A stretch of DNA of 9,060 nucleotides from Alistipes sp. UBA928 (GCA_002293665.1 DBDQ01000117.1:1-9060), one strand, 5' to 3'. Counted from the first letter of the stretch, positions 1-6,409 are shown. The notes: generated from the letters alone by a model not told the origin. Made by a program: numbers and translations.

Positions 1-471
1 CTCGACGCCGCGGTAGATGCCGCCGTAGACCTTTTCGCGTCCCGCGGTGGGGAGCACATCGAGGCTCGGGGAGCTGTCGGCCACGATGCGCACCGTGGCG
101 GGAGTGCCCCAGTGGAGCAGGTTGGTGATTTCGACGGTGAAGGGTGCCGAGGCTCCGCGATGGGTGGCGCAGTGGAGACCGTCGATGAAGACGTTGGCCA
201 CGCTCGCCGCGCCGCCGATCCGCAGGAATACGCGCCGGCCCTCCCACGATGCCGGCACGTCTATTTGTTTGATGTAGTTGACGGTGCCGGCCGTGGCCTG
301 AATGTGGGGCAGGTTGACTGTGGCAGCCCCGTCGGTCGAGGTGTCGTCGGAGGTGAAAAAAGTCCATCCGGCGCTCACGTTGAACACCTCGCGCGCCGAC
401 GCAACGCCGCCCATCCACACAGCCAAACAGAGCAGCGCCGCTGCCATGACAAATCTCATATAGCGTTTCAT
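1..471 (-). CDS. Glycoside hydrolase family 2 protein, N-terminal part (runs off left edge)
   Basis: The reading frame stays open from an ATG at 469-471 to base 1, giving 157 residues of a longer protein. It begins with a Sec-type signal peptide: a K/R-rich start, a hydrophobic stretch (AAALLCLAVW) and likely cleavage after GVASA. The rest matches the jelly-roll sugar-binding domain of GH2 enzymes: a WEGRRVFLRIGGA segment, then NVFIDG (the 'VwlNG' position), then HRGASAPFTVEIT (the 'h.GgytpF..dvT' strand), and GGIYRGV at the edge, matching the usual GGIYR motif. GH2 members are exo-acting beta-galactosidases, beta-glucuronidases, beta-mannosidases and relatives. The catalytic TIM barrel lies outside the window, so the substrate cannot be told. 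Exported location (periplasm or surface) is inferred from the signal. A second ATG at 457-459 also keeps a good signal peptide, and promoter spacing favours it. Confidence 0.85.
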   Translation of the reverse strand, partial: MKRYMRFVMAAALLCLAVWMGGVASAREVFNVSAGWTFFTSDDTSTDGAATVNLPHIQATAGTVNYIKQIDVPASWEGRRVFLRIGGAASVANVFIDGLHCATHRGASAPFTVEITNLLHWGTPATVRIVADSSPSLDVLPTAGREKVYGGIYRGVE

Positions 472-472
472 G

Positions 473-503
473 TATGCAAAGTTAGGAATTTTTCGTACTT
501 TCG
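473..503 (+). promoter_or_regulatory. Weak candidate promoter for the cvpA-rsgA cluster
   Basis: On the plus strand, TACTTTCG (496-503) differs from the TAnnTTTG -7 consensus at one base. TATG (473-476), one base off TTTG, lies 19 bases upstream. This would place a start near 510 and a leader of about 19 bases before the ATG at 529. A competing candidate, AATCTTTG (512-519), also has one mismatch but leaves almost no leader. Both overlap the divergent GH2 promoter. Confidence 0.3.
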
Positions 504-509
504 TCCAAA
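477..509 (-). promoter_or_regulatory. Bacteroidota-type promoter for the GH2 gene
   Basis: On the minus strand a -7 box TAACTTTG (477-484) matches TAnnTTTG exactly, and a -33 box TTTG (506-509) lies 21 bases upstream; a second TTTG sits at 510-513. This is the housekeeping promoter architecture known from Bacteroides. Transcription would start around 470-472, almost on the ATG at 471. The mRNA would then be nearly leaderless, or translation may start at the ATG at 459. The match is seen directly; activity is inferred. Confidence 0.6.
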
Positions 510-528
510 CAAATCTTTGTAGTGTGGT

Positions 529-1011
529 ATGAATTGGCTCGATATAGTGATAATTTTGCTGCTTGCCGTGGCTGTGTGGCAGGGTTGGCGGCAGGGAGTG
601 ATAACGCAGATTCTGGGGCTGGCGGCTTTGGGACTCGGCATTTTGTTGGCGTTGAGGTGGGGCGGCGCAATAGGCGGGTGGATGGGTCTGGAGGAGATGA
701 CGGCGCGGGTCGTGGGATTCGTGGTGGTGCTGGTGGTGGTTATCATCGCGGTGTGGCTGCTAGGCCGGGTGACGCGCGGGTTGTTCCGCATTGTGGGCCT
801 CGGGATGTTCGATAATTTGCTGGGGGGGCTGTTCTCGGCTTTGAAGATGGTGCTTTTCGTGGGGCTGTTCATGATGGTTTTCGACTTTTTTGACCCCGAG
901 GGAGAGATTATACGCGAGGAGGTGCGGCAGGGTTCGGTGATGTACCGTATCGTCGACGGGGTGTGCGATGTGGTTTTCCCGTTTGTGAGAGATATGTTTA
1001 ACAGGATATGA
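529..1011 (+). CDS. CvpA family inner-membrane protein
   Basis: This 160-residue protein begins MNWLDIVIILLLAVAVWQGW, the typical CvpA/colicin-V-production-family opening. Four hydrophobic segments can be read at about residues 3-19, 24-44, 60-79 and 98-120. The Gly-rich turn after helix 1 (WRQGV) and the GLGMFDNLLGGLFSALK loop before helix 4 are characteristic of the family, and the length is normal. CvpA proteins are inner-membrane proteins tied to envelope homeostasis; in E. coli the protein was first found as needed for colicin V export. Its biochemical role in Bacteroidota is not established. The stop codon overlaps the rsgA start as ATGA (1008-1011), so the two are probably co-translated. 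The start at 529 leaves a short leader after the divergent promoter region. Confidence 0.88.
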   Translation: MNWLDIVIILLLAVAVWQGWRQGVITQILGLAALGLGILLALRWGGAIGGWMGLEEMTARVVGFVVVLVVVIIAVWLLGRVTRGLFRIVGLGMFDNLLGGLFSALKMVLFVGLFMMVFDFFDPEGEIIREEVRQGSVMYRIVDGVCDVVFPFVRDMFNRI

Positions 1012-1940
1012 CGGAGCGACTTACAGCCGTTGTGACGCGGTCGACCGGCAGTTGGTACGATGTGCGTAATGACGCGGGGCGCGTCGCTAAGGCGCGGGTG
1101 CGGGGACGGCTGAGGCTGGGTGCGTCGCGATCGACCAATCCCGTGGTGGTGGGCGACCGGGTCGAATATACGATCGACGAGAGTGGCGAGGTGTGGATCG
1201 AAGGGGTGCTGTCGCGCGACAATTACATAATACGCCGGTCGTCTAACCTGTCGCGTGAGTCGCACATTATTGCTGCGAATCTCGATCAGGCGCTTGTCGT
1301 GGCGACGCTCTTTTCGCCTGTTACCGCGCCCGAGTTTATTGACCGGTTTCTGGTGACCTGTGAGGCGTACCGCATTCCGGCAACTATTGTGCTGAACAAG
1401 ATGGATCTCGCGTTGGCCGGAGGGGGGGCGGAGGCTGTGCGCGATTTCATGGAAGTGTACAACGGGGCGGGCTACCGGGTGATTCCGGCCTCGGCCACCG
1501 GCGGAGAGGGGGTCGACGAGATCGGCGAGTTTCTGACCGGGCGAACGACCCTCATTTCGGGCAATTCGGGAGTGGGCAAGTCGACCCTCATAGGGGCGGT
1601 GTCGCCGGGCCTCGATATTCGTGTGGGCGAGATTTCGCGCGCGCATGGGAAAGGGATGCATACGACGACCTTTTCGCAGATGTATGCTCTGGCGGGTGGT
1701 GGCTGGGTGATCGACACACCGGGGATCAAGGGTTTCGGGTTGGTTGACATCGGCAGCGGGGAGCTCTATCACTTTTTTCCAGAGATGATGCGTGTGGCGT
1801 CCGGATGCCAATACTACAACTGTACACATACCCACGAGCCGGGGTGTGCGGTGATCGACGCAGTGGAGCGCGGCGAAATTTCGGGCCAACGCTATCTAAG
1901 TTATCTGAAGATGCTTGAGGAGGATGAGAAATATCGGTGA
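1008..1940 (+). CDS. rsgA: Ribosome small-subunit-dependent GTPase RsgA
   Basis: RsgA is a GTPase that checks late maturation of the 30S ribosomal subunit in the cytoplasm and releases when GTP is hydrolysed on the ribosome. The 310-residue sequence has the family's three parts. The N-terminal OB-fold covers about residues 1-70. The circularly permuted G domain has its motifs in the order G4 (NKMD, 130-133), G5-like ASA (161-163), G1 P-loop (GNSGVGKST, 185-193), a Thr-rich G2 region (HTTT, near 218-221) and G3 (DTPG, 236-239). The C-terminal zinc module has C267, C272, H274 and C280 (CxxxxCxHxxxxxC). Every expected motif is intact and the length is typical. The C-terminus YLKMLEEDEKYR looks natural, so the repeats that follow have not truncated it. 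Translation is probably coupled to the CvpA gene through the 4-base overlap. Confidence 0.97.
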   Translation: MTERLTAVVTRSTGSWYDVRNDAGRVAKARVRGRLRLGASRSTNPVVVGDRVEYTIDESGEVWIEGVLSRDNYIIRRSSNLSRESHIIAANLDQALVVATLFSPVTAPEFIDRFLVTCEAYRIPATIVLNKMDLALAGGGAEAVRDFMEVYNGAGYRVIPASATGGEGVDEIGEFLTGRTTLISGNSGVGKSTLIGAVSPGLDIRVGEISRAHGKGMHTTTFSQMYALAGGGWVIDTPGIKGFGLVDIGSGELYHFFPEMMRVASGCQYYNCTHTHEPGCAVIDAVERGEISGQRYLSYLKMLEEDEKYR

Positions 1941-2030
1941 CAACGGTCACAGCGAATTTAGCTACGGCCGCAACGGCGGCAGCGAATTTGGCTACGGCCG
2001 CAACGGCGGCAGCGAATTTGGCTACGCAAA
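1941..2030 (+). repeat. Three tandem 30-bp repeats between rsgA and the aminotransferase gene
   Basis: Three direct copies lie end to end: 1941-1970, 1971-2000 and 2001-2030, starting at the base after the rsgA stop. The shared core is AGCGAATTTGGCTACG. The second copy is the reference. The first differs at four positions, and the third only in its last four bases. Each junction can form a short GCCG-CAA-CGGC stem-loop (1967-1977 and 1997-2007). The unit is a multiple of three without stops in the aminotransferase frame, where it reads NGGSEFGYGR. An ATG at 1924 could in principle extend the aminotransferase by 39 residues through the repeats. The unit is adjacent and unspaced, so it is not a CRISPR. 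Function unknown. Confidence 0.9.
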
Positions 2031-2040
2031 AGGCACAGCT

Positions 2041-3318
2041 ATGAAAGTTTTGAGGCAGCAGTTTTTGGAGCATGTGGCGCAGACTTCGCCGTCGCCGCTG
2101 ATGATCGAGGTGGCGCGGGCCGAGGGGGTTTATCTTTGGACGCCGCCGACGGAGGAGTATCCCGAGGGGCAGCGCTTTTTCGACCTCATATCGGGGGTGT
2201 CGGTGTCGAACGTGGGGCACGGGCGGCCCGAAGTGGTGCGCGCCGTGCAGCGACAGGCGGCCGACTATATGCACACGATGGTGTATGGCGAGATGGTCGA
2301 GGCGCCGCAGGTGCGTTATGCCGCGAGGTTGGCGGAGCTGCTGCCGGAGGCGTTGCAGTCGGTGTACTTTGTCAATTCGGGTGCCGAGGCCGTCGAGGGG
2401 GCTTTGAAACTTGCCAAGCGGGCGACGGGGCGGCGCGGGATAGTCGCTTTTCGCAGGGCTTATCACGGTTCGACGCACGGGGCGCTTTCGGTTATGTCAC
2501 CTGACGAGGGGGATGAGTGGCGGCGGCCTTTCGAGCCGCTTTTGAATGGGGTCGATTGGTTGACTTTCAATGATTTTGAGGGGCTGGGGCGGATCGGTCG
2601 GGAGACTGCTTGCGTGCTGGTCGAGCCGGTGCAGGGTGAGGCGGGGGGGCGACTTCCTGCTCCGGGTTTTCTGCAAACTCTGCGGCGGCGGTGCGATGAG
2701 GTGGGGGCGCTGTTGGTTTTCGATGAGATACAGACGGGGATGGGGCGGTCTGGTCGGAACGCCGACGGCGGATTGGGCTACGCAGGACTGTTTGCGTTTG
2801 AGAAATATGGAGGAGAGTTTTCGTGTCGGGAGGTTGTTCCGGATATTTTGTGTGTGGCGAAGGCGTTCGGGGGAGGGATGCCGCTGGGGGCGTTCATATC
2901 TTCGCGCGAGATAATGGGGCTGTTGTCGCATGATCCGGCGCTGGGGCACATTACCACTTTCGGTGGCCATCCGGTGTGCTGCGCGGCTGGTTTGGCGGCG
3001 TTGGAGGTGCTGATGGCCGATGGAGTGATCGACGGGGTGGAGGCGAAGGGGGCTTTGTACGAGGAGCTTTTGGCCGGGCATCCCGCCGTGCGCGAAATTC
3101 GCCGCGCGGGGCTGCTGATGGCGGTGGAACTGGGCGACCCGGCGAAGATGTACAGGATGATGGAGCTTTTCCGGCAGAGGGGCATCCTGAGCGACTGGTT
3201 CCTGTTTTGCGACACGGCTTTCCGCATCTCGCCGCCGCTGGTCGTCACCGAGGCCGAGATTCGCGAAAGCTGCGAAATAATCATCAGATGTCTCGACGAA
3301 GTATTGTCGGGAGAATAA
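2041..3318 (+). CDS. Class III PLP-dependent aminotransferase (acetylornithine/4-aminobutyrate aminotransferase-like)
   Basis: This 425-residue protein moves an amino group from an amine or amino acid to a keto acid using pyridoxal phosphate. Family landmarks are present: SGAEA (113-117, phosphate binding), YHG (141-143, ring stacking), VFDEIQTG with the cofactor-binding Asp at 228, the Schiff-base lysine K274 in AKAFGGGMPLGAF, and TTFGGHP (305-311). The substrate cannot be told; the 'aspartate aminotransferase family' label used for such proteins is only nominal. I chose ATG 2041 because MKVLRQQFLEHVAQTS matches the N-terminus I know from Bacteroidota relatives. Upstream starts (TTG 1915, ATG 1924) would add a repeat-encoded tail. 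One oddity: about 46 residues separate D228 from K274, against roughly 29 in typical members, so there is an insertion of about 17 residues around 240-264. The gene follows rsgA by 100 bases and is likely in the same transcript. Confidence 0.9.
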   Translation: MKVLRQQFLEHVAQTSPSPLMIEVARAEGVYLWTPPTEEYPEGQRFFDLISGVSVSNVGHGRPEVVRAVQRQAADYMHTMVYGEMVEAPQVRYAARLAELLPEALQSVYFVNSGAEAVEGALKLAKRATGRRGIVAFRRAYHGSTHGALSVMSPDEGDEWRRPFEPLLNGVDWLTFNDFEGLGRIGRETACVLVEPVQGEAGGRLPAPGFLQTLRRRCDEVGALLVFDEIQTGMGRSGRNADGGLGYAGLFAFEKYGGEFSCREVVPDILCVAKAFGGGMPLGAFISSREIMGLLSHDPALGHITTFGGHPVCCAAGLAALEVLMADGVIDGVEAKGALYEELLAGHPAVREIRRAGLLMAVELGDPAKMYRMMELFRQRGILSDWFLFCDTAFRISPPLVVTEAEIRESCEIIIRCLDEVLSGE

Positions 3319-3382
3319 TTTTCATATATTTATGTCAAACAAAACGGCTTTGCCAATGAACAGATAGAAAAAACACATACAC

Positions 3383-3407
3383 ATAAAAAGCGTTTGCTTT
3401 TATTCTT
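3383..3407 (+). terminator. Rho-independent-type terminator after the aminotransferase gene
   Basis: The arms ATAAAAAGC (3383-3391) and GCTTTTAT (3396-3403) pair as eight base pairs with one bulged A, around the loop GTTT, and a short T-rich tail follows (TCTT). It sits 65 bases after the aminotransferase stop and probably ends the cvpA-rsgA-aminotransferase transcript. The stem is AT-rich and so weak. Confidence 0.55.
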
Positions 3408-3409
3408 AA

Positions 3410-3521
3410 ATAATCCAAAATCTCGAAAATTCCAAATCATTCAAGGATAAAGCGTAAACGCCCACCTGCGTGGGCTTTACCTATTTATTGAGTGATGGGG
3501 GTTTCGAGATCCCTGGATTAT
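3410..3521. other. Long many-tiered inverted repeat / structured RNA candidate, 112 bases
   Basis: The two halves fold onto each other nearly end to end. From outside in, the paired arms are: 3410-3417 with 3514-3521 (8 bp, ATAATCCA/TGGATTAT); 3420-3428 with 3502-3510 (9 bp, ATCTCGAAA/TTTCGAGAT); 3432-3433 with 3497-3498; 3436-3444 with 3488-3496 (9 bp with one G-U pair); 3454-3458 with 3476-3480; and, after one bulged C, 3460-3465 with 3470-3475 (6 bp, GCCCAC/GTGGGC) closing on the loop CTGC. This gives about 39 pairs. No T-run follows, so it is not a plain terminator, and no gene lies inside. It could be a small structured RNA, a folded 5' leader for the gene at 3611, or a MITE-like relic. 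I see no clear target-site duplication and do not recognise a known RNA family. Confidence 0.65.
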
Positions 3522-3610
3522 GATAAAGAAAGTACTGTCCCACGCTTTTTTGTGCCCTGTGCAATGTGAACTTGAAAACTAACCCGATTTTTTTTAACCG
3601 AAATAACACA

Positions 3611-3955
3611 ATGAAAAAACTTTCGGCCAGGCTGCCCGGAAGATGGCAACTGACACACGACTACTACCTGTGTAAACAGGACGGGATAATTACTGAAGAG
3701 AGTCGCGACTTGTTTGACCGGGATTTCATGGATTTTTATGACGACGCCACCGGCAACTATCGCCACAGCTGCGTCGACTGGGAGTTGTCGGGCAACAGAC
3801 TGCAAATTGTGCGTGCGGAGGACGACTACGCCACCGATATGGTCGTCGAGCGGTTGACGTGCGAAGTGCTGGTCGTGTCGAAGTCCGATCACTATGTCGA
3901 AGACGGGATAACCTGTGACGAATACTATTGCGAAACTTATAAACGGATGAACTGA
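3611..3955 (+). CDS. Small lipocalin-like protein of unknown function
   Basis: This 114-residue, acidic protein has no signal peptide or membrane segment and is probably cytoplasmic. The opening LPGRWQL, followed by short alternating beta-strand-like stretches (WELSGNRLQIV, MVVERLTCEVLVVSK), resembles small Bacteroidota lipocalin-like domains (G-x-W near the N-terminus, then '..L..L....L.L'). That is fold-level resemblance from memory, not a sure family call. It has five cysteines (C21, C54, C84, C102, C107), many for an unexported protein this small. ATG 3611 is preferred over the GTG at 3566, whose extra 15 residues (NPIFFNRNN) look like translated AT-rich leader. It stands alone after the AT-rich gap. 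The MATE gene starts 57 bases downstream behind its own promoter box, so a shared operon is not required. Its ligand or partner is unknown. Confidence 0.7.
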   Translation: MKKLSARLPGRWQLTHDYYLCKQDGIITEESRDLFDRDFMDFYDDATGNYRHSCVDWELSGNRLQIVRAEDDYATDMVVERLTCEVLVVSKSDHYVEDGITCDEYYCETYKRMN

Positions 3956-3981
3956 GACTATGACGGCTTAGTTTTTTGCAC

Positions 3982-3989
3982 TATCTTTG
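3982..3989 (+). promoter_or_regulatory. -7 box of a Bacteroidota promoter for the MATE gene
   Basis: TATCTTTG matches TAnnTTTG exactly, 23 bases before the ATG at 4013, giving a leader of about 17 bases. The -33 element is weak: TATG at 3959-3962, one base off TTTG at a spacing of 19. It likely drives the MATE gene and perhaps the two transpeptidase genes behind it. Confidence 0.6.
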
Positions 3990-4012
3990 CGCTCCACAAA
4001 CCAACTTTATCT

Positions 4013-5380
4013 ATGGCAGGAACACCTCAGGATTTGGGAACGGAGCGAATAGGGAAACTGTTGCTGCGTTATGCGGTGCCGGCGATCATCGCCATGGCGT
4101 CGATGTCGCTCTATAATATTATCGACAGCGTATTTATAGGCCACGCCGAGGGCGGAGGGGCGATGGCGCTCGCAGGACTTGCCATTGCCATGCCGCTGAT
4201 GAACATATTGGCTGCTTTCGGGTCGATGGTGGGTATTGGGGCGGCGGCCACGGTGTCGATCAACCTGGGTGAGGGGAAACGCGAGCGCACGTTTCATATT
4301 CTCGGCAACCAGGTGATGCTCAATCTGATAATCGGGGGGACGCTCACCGCGCTGTCGCTGCTGTTTCTCGACGATATTCTCGTGGTGTTCGGCGCGAGTG
4401 TGCAGACACTGCCTCCGGCAAGGGAATTCATGCAGGTGATCTTTGCCGGGTGTGTGGTGAACCATCTGTTTTGGGGTTTCAACGAGACGATGCGTGCGAG
4501 CGGATACCCGCGGCGGGCGATGGGGCTGATGCTGCTGACGGTGGTGCTGACGTGTGCGTTCAATGCGCTTTTTCTCTTTGTTTTCAAGTGGGGAGTTCGC
4601 GGATCGGCATTTGCCACGGTGCTGTCGCAGGCGGTGGCGCTTGGATTTTCGATTGTCCACTTCGCGTCATCGAAGAGCTTTCTGCACTTCCGCCGCGGGA
4701 TATTCAATCTGCGGCGGCGCATGGTGGGTAAGATCATTTCGATCGGTGTGGCGCCTTTTCTTGTCAACTTTTGCGCCAGCATAGTCGTCGTGTTCGTCAA
4801 CAGGGCGTTGGCTGTGAACGGCGGCGACCTCTACTCGGGTGGTTACGGGGTGATGAACCGTGTGGTGATGCTGTTTATTATGATCTGTGCGGGGTTGAAT
4901 CAGGGGATGCAGCCCATTGTGGGTTTCAACTACGGTGCGCGCAACTTCGGGCGAGTGGTGAAGGCGTTGCGCATGACGATCTTCTGCGCCGTGGGGGTGA
5001 TGACGGTGGCTTTTGTGGCCGGCGAGGTTTTCCCCGAGTGGATCGCGCGGCTGTTCGTCAAGCGCTCCGATCCGCTGGCCGACCAGCTTGTGGTGATCTC
5101 GGCGCTGGCCATGCGGTTGGTGATGATGATATTCCCGATAGTGGGATTCCAAATAGTGACGACAAACTTTTTTCAGTACATAGGCAAGGCCCAAAAGGCG
5201 ATCTGGTTGTCGATGACGCGCCAGTTGCTCTTTCTGGTGCCGCTGCTGCTCACGCTGCCCCGCGTGATGGGGGCGACGGGAGTGTGGATCTCGTTCCCCA
5301 TAGCCGACGCCTTTGCCTCGGCCCTTGCCGCAGTGCTGCTGTGGGGGCAGTTGCGCGAGTTTCGGCGGGTAGAGTTCTAA
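4013..5380 (+). CDS. MATE family efflux transporter
   Basis: This is a 455-residue polytopic inner-membrane protein of the multidrug and toxic compound extrusion family, which exports cationic or amphipathic compounds against Na+ or H+ influx. The N-terminal LGTERIGKLLLRYAVPAI and YNIIDSVFIGH segments match helix 1 and its exit loop in this family. RASGYPRRAM (161-170) is the conserved loop after helix 4. GLNQGMQPIVGFNYGA (294-309) is the matching motif in the second half, as expected for two six-helix bundles related by duplication. The length is typical and no break is seen. It begins 57 bases after the lipocalin-like gene, behind an exact -7 box, and ends 44 bases before the first transpeptidase gene. 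Substrate unknown; many Bacteroidota MATE proteins are annotated only by family. Confidence 0.94.
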   Translation: MAGTPQDLGTERIGKLLLRYAVPAIIAMASMSLYNIIDSVFIGHAEGGGAMALAGLAIAMPLMNILAAFGSMVGIGAAATVSINLGEGKRERTFHILGNQVMLNLIIGGTLTALSLLFLDDILVVFGASVQTLPPAREFMQVIFAGCVVNHLFWGFNETMRASGYPRRAMGLMLLTVVLTCAFNALFLFVFKWGVRGSAFATVLSQAVALGFSIVHFASSKSFLHFRRGIFNLRRRMVGKIISIGVAPFLVNFCASIVVVFVNRALAVNGGDLYSGGYGVMNRVVMLFIMICAGLNQGMQPIVGFNYGARNFGRVVKALRMTIFCAVGVMTVAFVAGEVFPEWIARLFVKRSDPLADQLVVISALAMRLVMMIFPIVGFQIVTTNFFQYIGKAQKAIWLSMTRQLLFLVPLLLTLPRVMGATGVWISFPIADAFASALAAVLLWGQLREFRRVEF

Positions 5381-5424
5381 AATGGCAGGGTAATTGCACA
5401 CGAAGGATCAAAACTTTGTGTGTT

Positions 5425-6372
5425 ATGAAAAGATTTGTTATTGTCTGCGGGGCCGCGGCGGCCCTGTTTGTGGCGTCGGGGTTTTCGCCCGCCGACGTAG
5501 CCATTGAAAAGAAACTGCTCTATGACCAGCATACTCTGGCCGATACCTATCCCTATAAGAACGGAACGCGCGAGTTCCAGTTCGACAAGATCAGGGCGCG
5601 GCTCTACACGCTCGACTCGCTTCAGAGGGAGAGCGCAATGTTCGGGATAATTCAAAACCGCAAGAACGTGCACGGCCGGCCGGAGAACGTCAAAGACTAC
5701 ACCACCAACGAATATCATACCGTGTCCGATCGCTACGGGGTGCAGGGTACGCAGTCGGCGCCTCTGTACGCTCCCGGAGAGTTCGGTTCGCAGCCGCCGG
5801 TGCGTTACGGACGCGACGGATCGCTCGTGAAGATTCTGGGACACAATGCCGATTCGACGGCTTGGAGAGTGGAGTCGTTCAACGCTCCCGGGGTGTGGGA
5901 GGTGCCCCACAAGTATGTGAAGCCCATTGCCACGACGCGGTTCGACAAGGTGGTGATGGTCGACCTCACGAATCAGGACATTGCCACGCTCGAACGCGAT
6001 CCCCAAAATCCCCGGGGCAGCAAGTGGCTCGTGCGCAGCATGAATCCCTGTACGACGGGTGCTCATGAGCCTCCGCATGCCTATCCGACGCCGGAGGGGA
6101 TGTTTGTAATTCAGGATCGCACGCCCAAGATGATGTACAACAACGGCGGCCCGGTGATAGTGGGTTTCGCGCCGTGGGCCAGCCGGTTTACCAACGGGGC
6201 ATTCCTCCACGGGGTGCCGGTCAATAATCCCGCCGGTGCGATAGTGGAGTATTCGCCCACGCTGGGTACCACGCCCAGGTCGCACGAGTGTGTGCGCAAT
6301 GCCTCGTCGCACGCGAAGTTTATCTACGACTGGGCGCCTCTGGAACGTACTCTCGTGTTCGTTTTTAATTGA
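5425..6372 (+). CDS. Exported L,D-transpeptidase (YkuD family)
   Basis: L,D-transpeptidases use a cysteine to make 3-3 cross-links in peptidoglycan or to attach other molecules to it, outside the cytoplasmic membrane. The 315-residue protein starts with a signal peptide (MKRFVIVCGAAAALFVASG, cleavage near residue 20). A long N-terminal region without a recognised domain follows. The YkuD signature lies near the C-terminus: HG at 262-263 and SHECVR at 286-291, with catalytic C289, H262 upstream and R291 after it. In the commonest form the motif reads SHGC or SQGC, so E288 replaces the usual Gly; the catalytic residues themselves are kept. I chose ATG 5425 because it gives the signal peptide; the frame is open further upstream, but only over the MATE gene. 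A second transpeptidase-fold gene starts 37 bases downstream. Confidence 0.85.
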   Translation: MKRFVIVCGAAAALFVASGFSPADVAIEKKLLYDQHTLADTYPYKNGTREFQFDKIRARLYTLDSLQRESAMFGIIQNRKNVHGRPENVKDYTTNEYHTVSDRYGVQGTQSAPLYAPGEFGSQPPVRYGRDGSLVKILGHNADSTAWRVESFNAPGVWEVPHKYVKPIATTRFDKVVMVDLTNQDIATLERDPQNPRGSKWLVRSMNPCTTGAHEPPHAYPTPEGMFVIQDRTPKMMYNNGGPVIVGFAPWASRFTNGAFLHGVPVNNPAGAIVEYSPTLGTTPRSHECVRNASSHAKFIYDWAPLERTLVFVFN

Positions 6373-6409
6373 TACACAATATTTTTCGATCGCGGGGCGT
6401 TAGCTTTTC

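Noticed and set aside
468..1889. A 473-residue minus-strand open frame across cvpA and rsgA
   Set aside because: It is the antisense shadow of two well-supported genes. Its composition (Arg/His/Pro-rich, low complexity) matches no family, and long antisense frames are common in GC-rich DNA.
1941..2030. CRISPR array
   Set aside because: The 30-bp copies are directly adjacent with no spacers, and no cas gene is in the window.
1915..2040. Start of the aminotransferase at TTG 1915 or ATG 1924
   Set aside because: Family members begin near MKVLRQQFLEHVAQTS. The extra residues are encoded by the tandem repeats. It is kept only as a hypothesis under findings.
3410..3521. Retron msr-msd RNA, or an integron attC site
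   Set aside because: There is no reverse transcriptase or integrase gene nearby, and the arms lack the attC core motifs (GTTRRRY / RYYYAAC).
3518..3892. A 124-residue minus-strand frame opposite the lipocalin-like gene
   Set aside because: It has no recognisable domain, runs over the hairpin flank, and is antisense to a better-supported gene.
4771..5424. Upstream extension of the YkuD-protein frame into the MATE gene
   Set aside because: The added residues overlap the MATE coding region in another frame. The ATG at 5425 gives a proper signal peptide.
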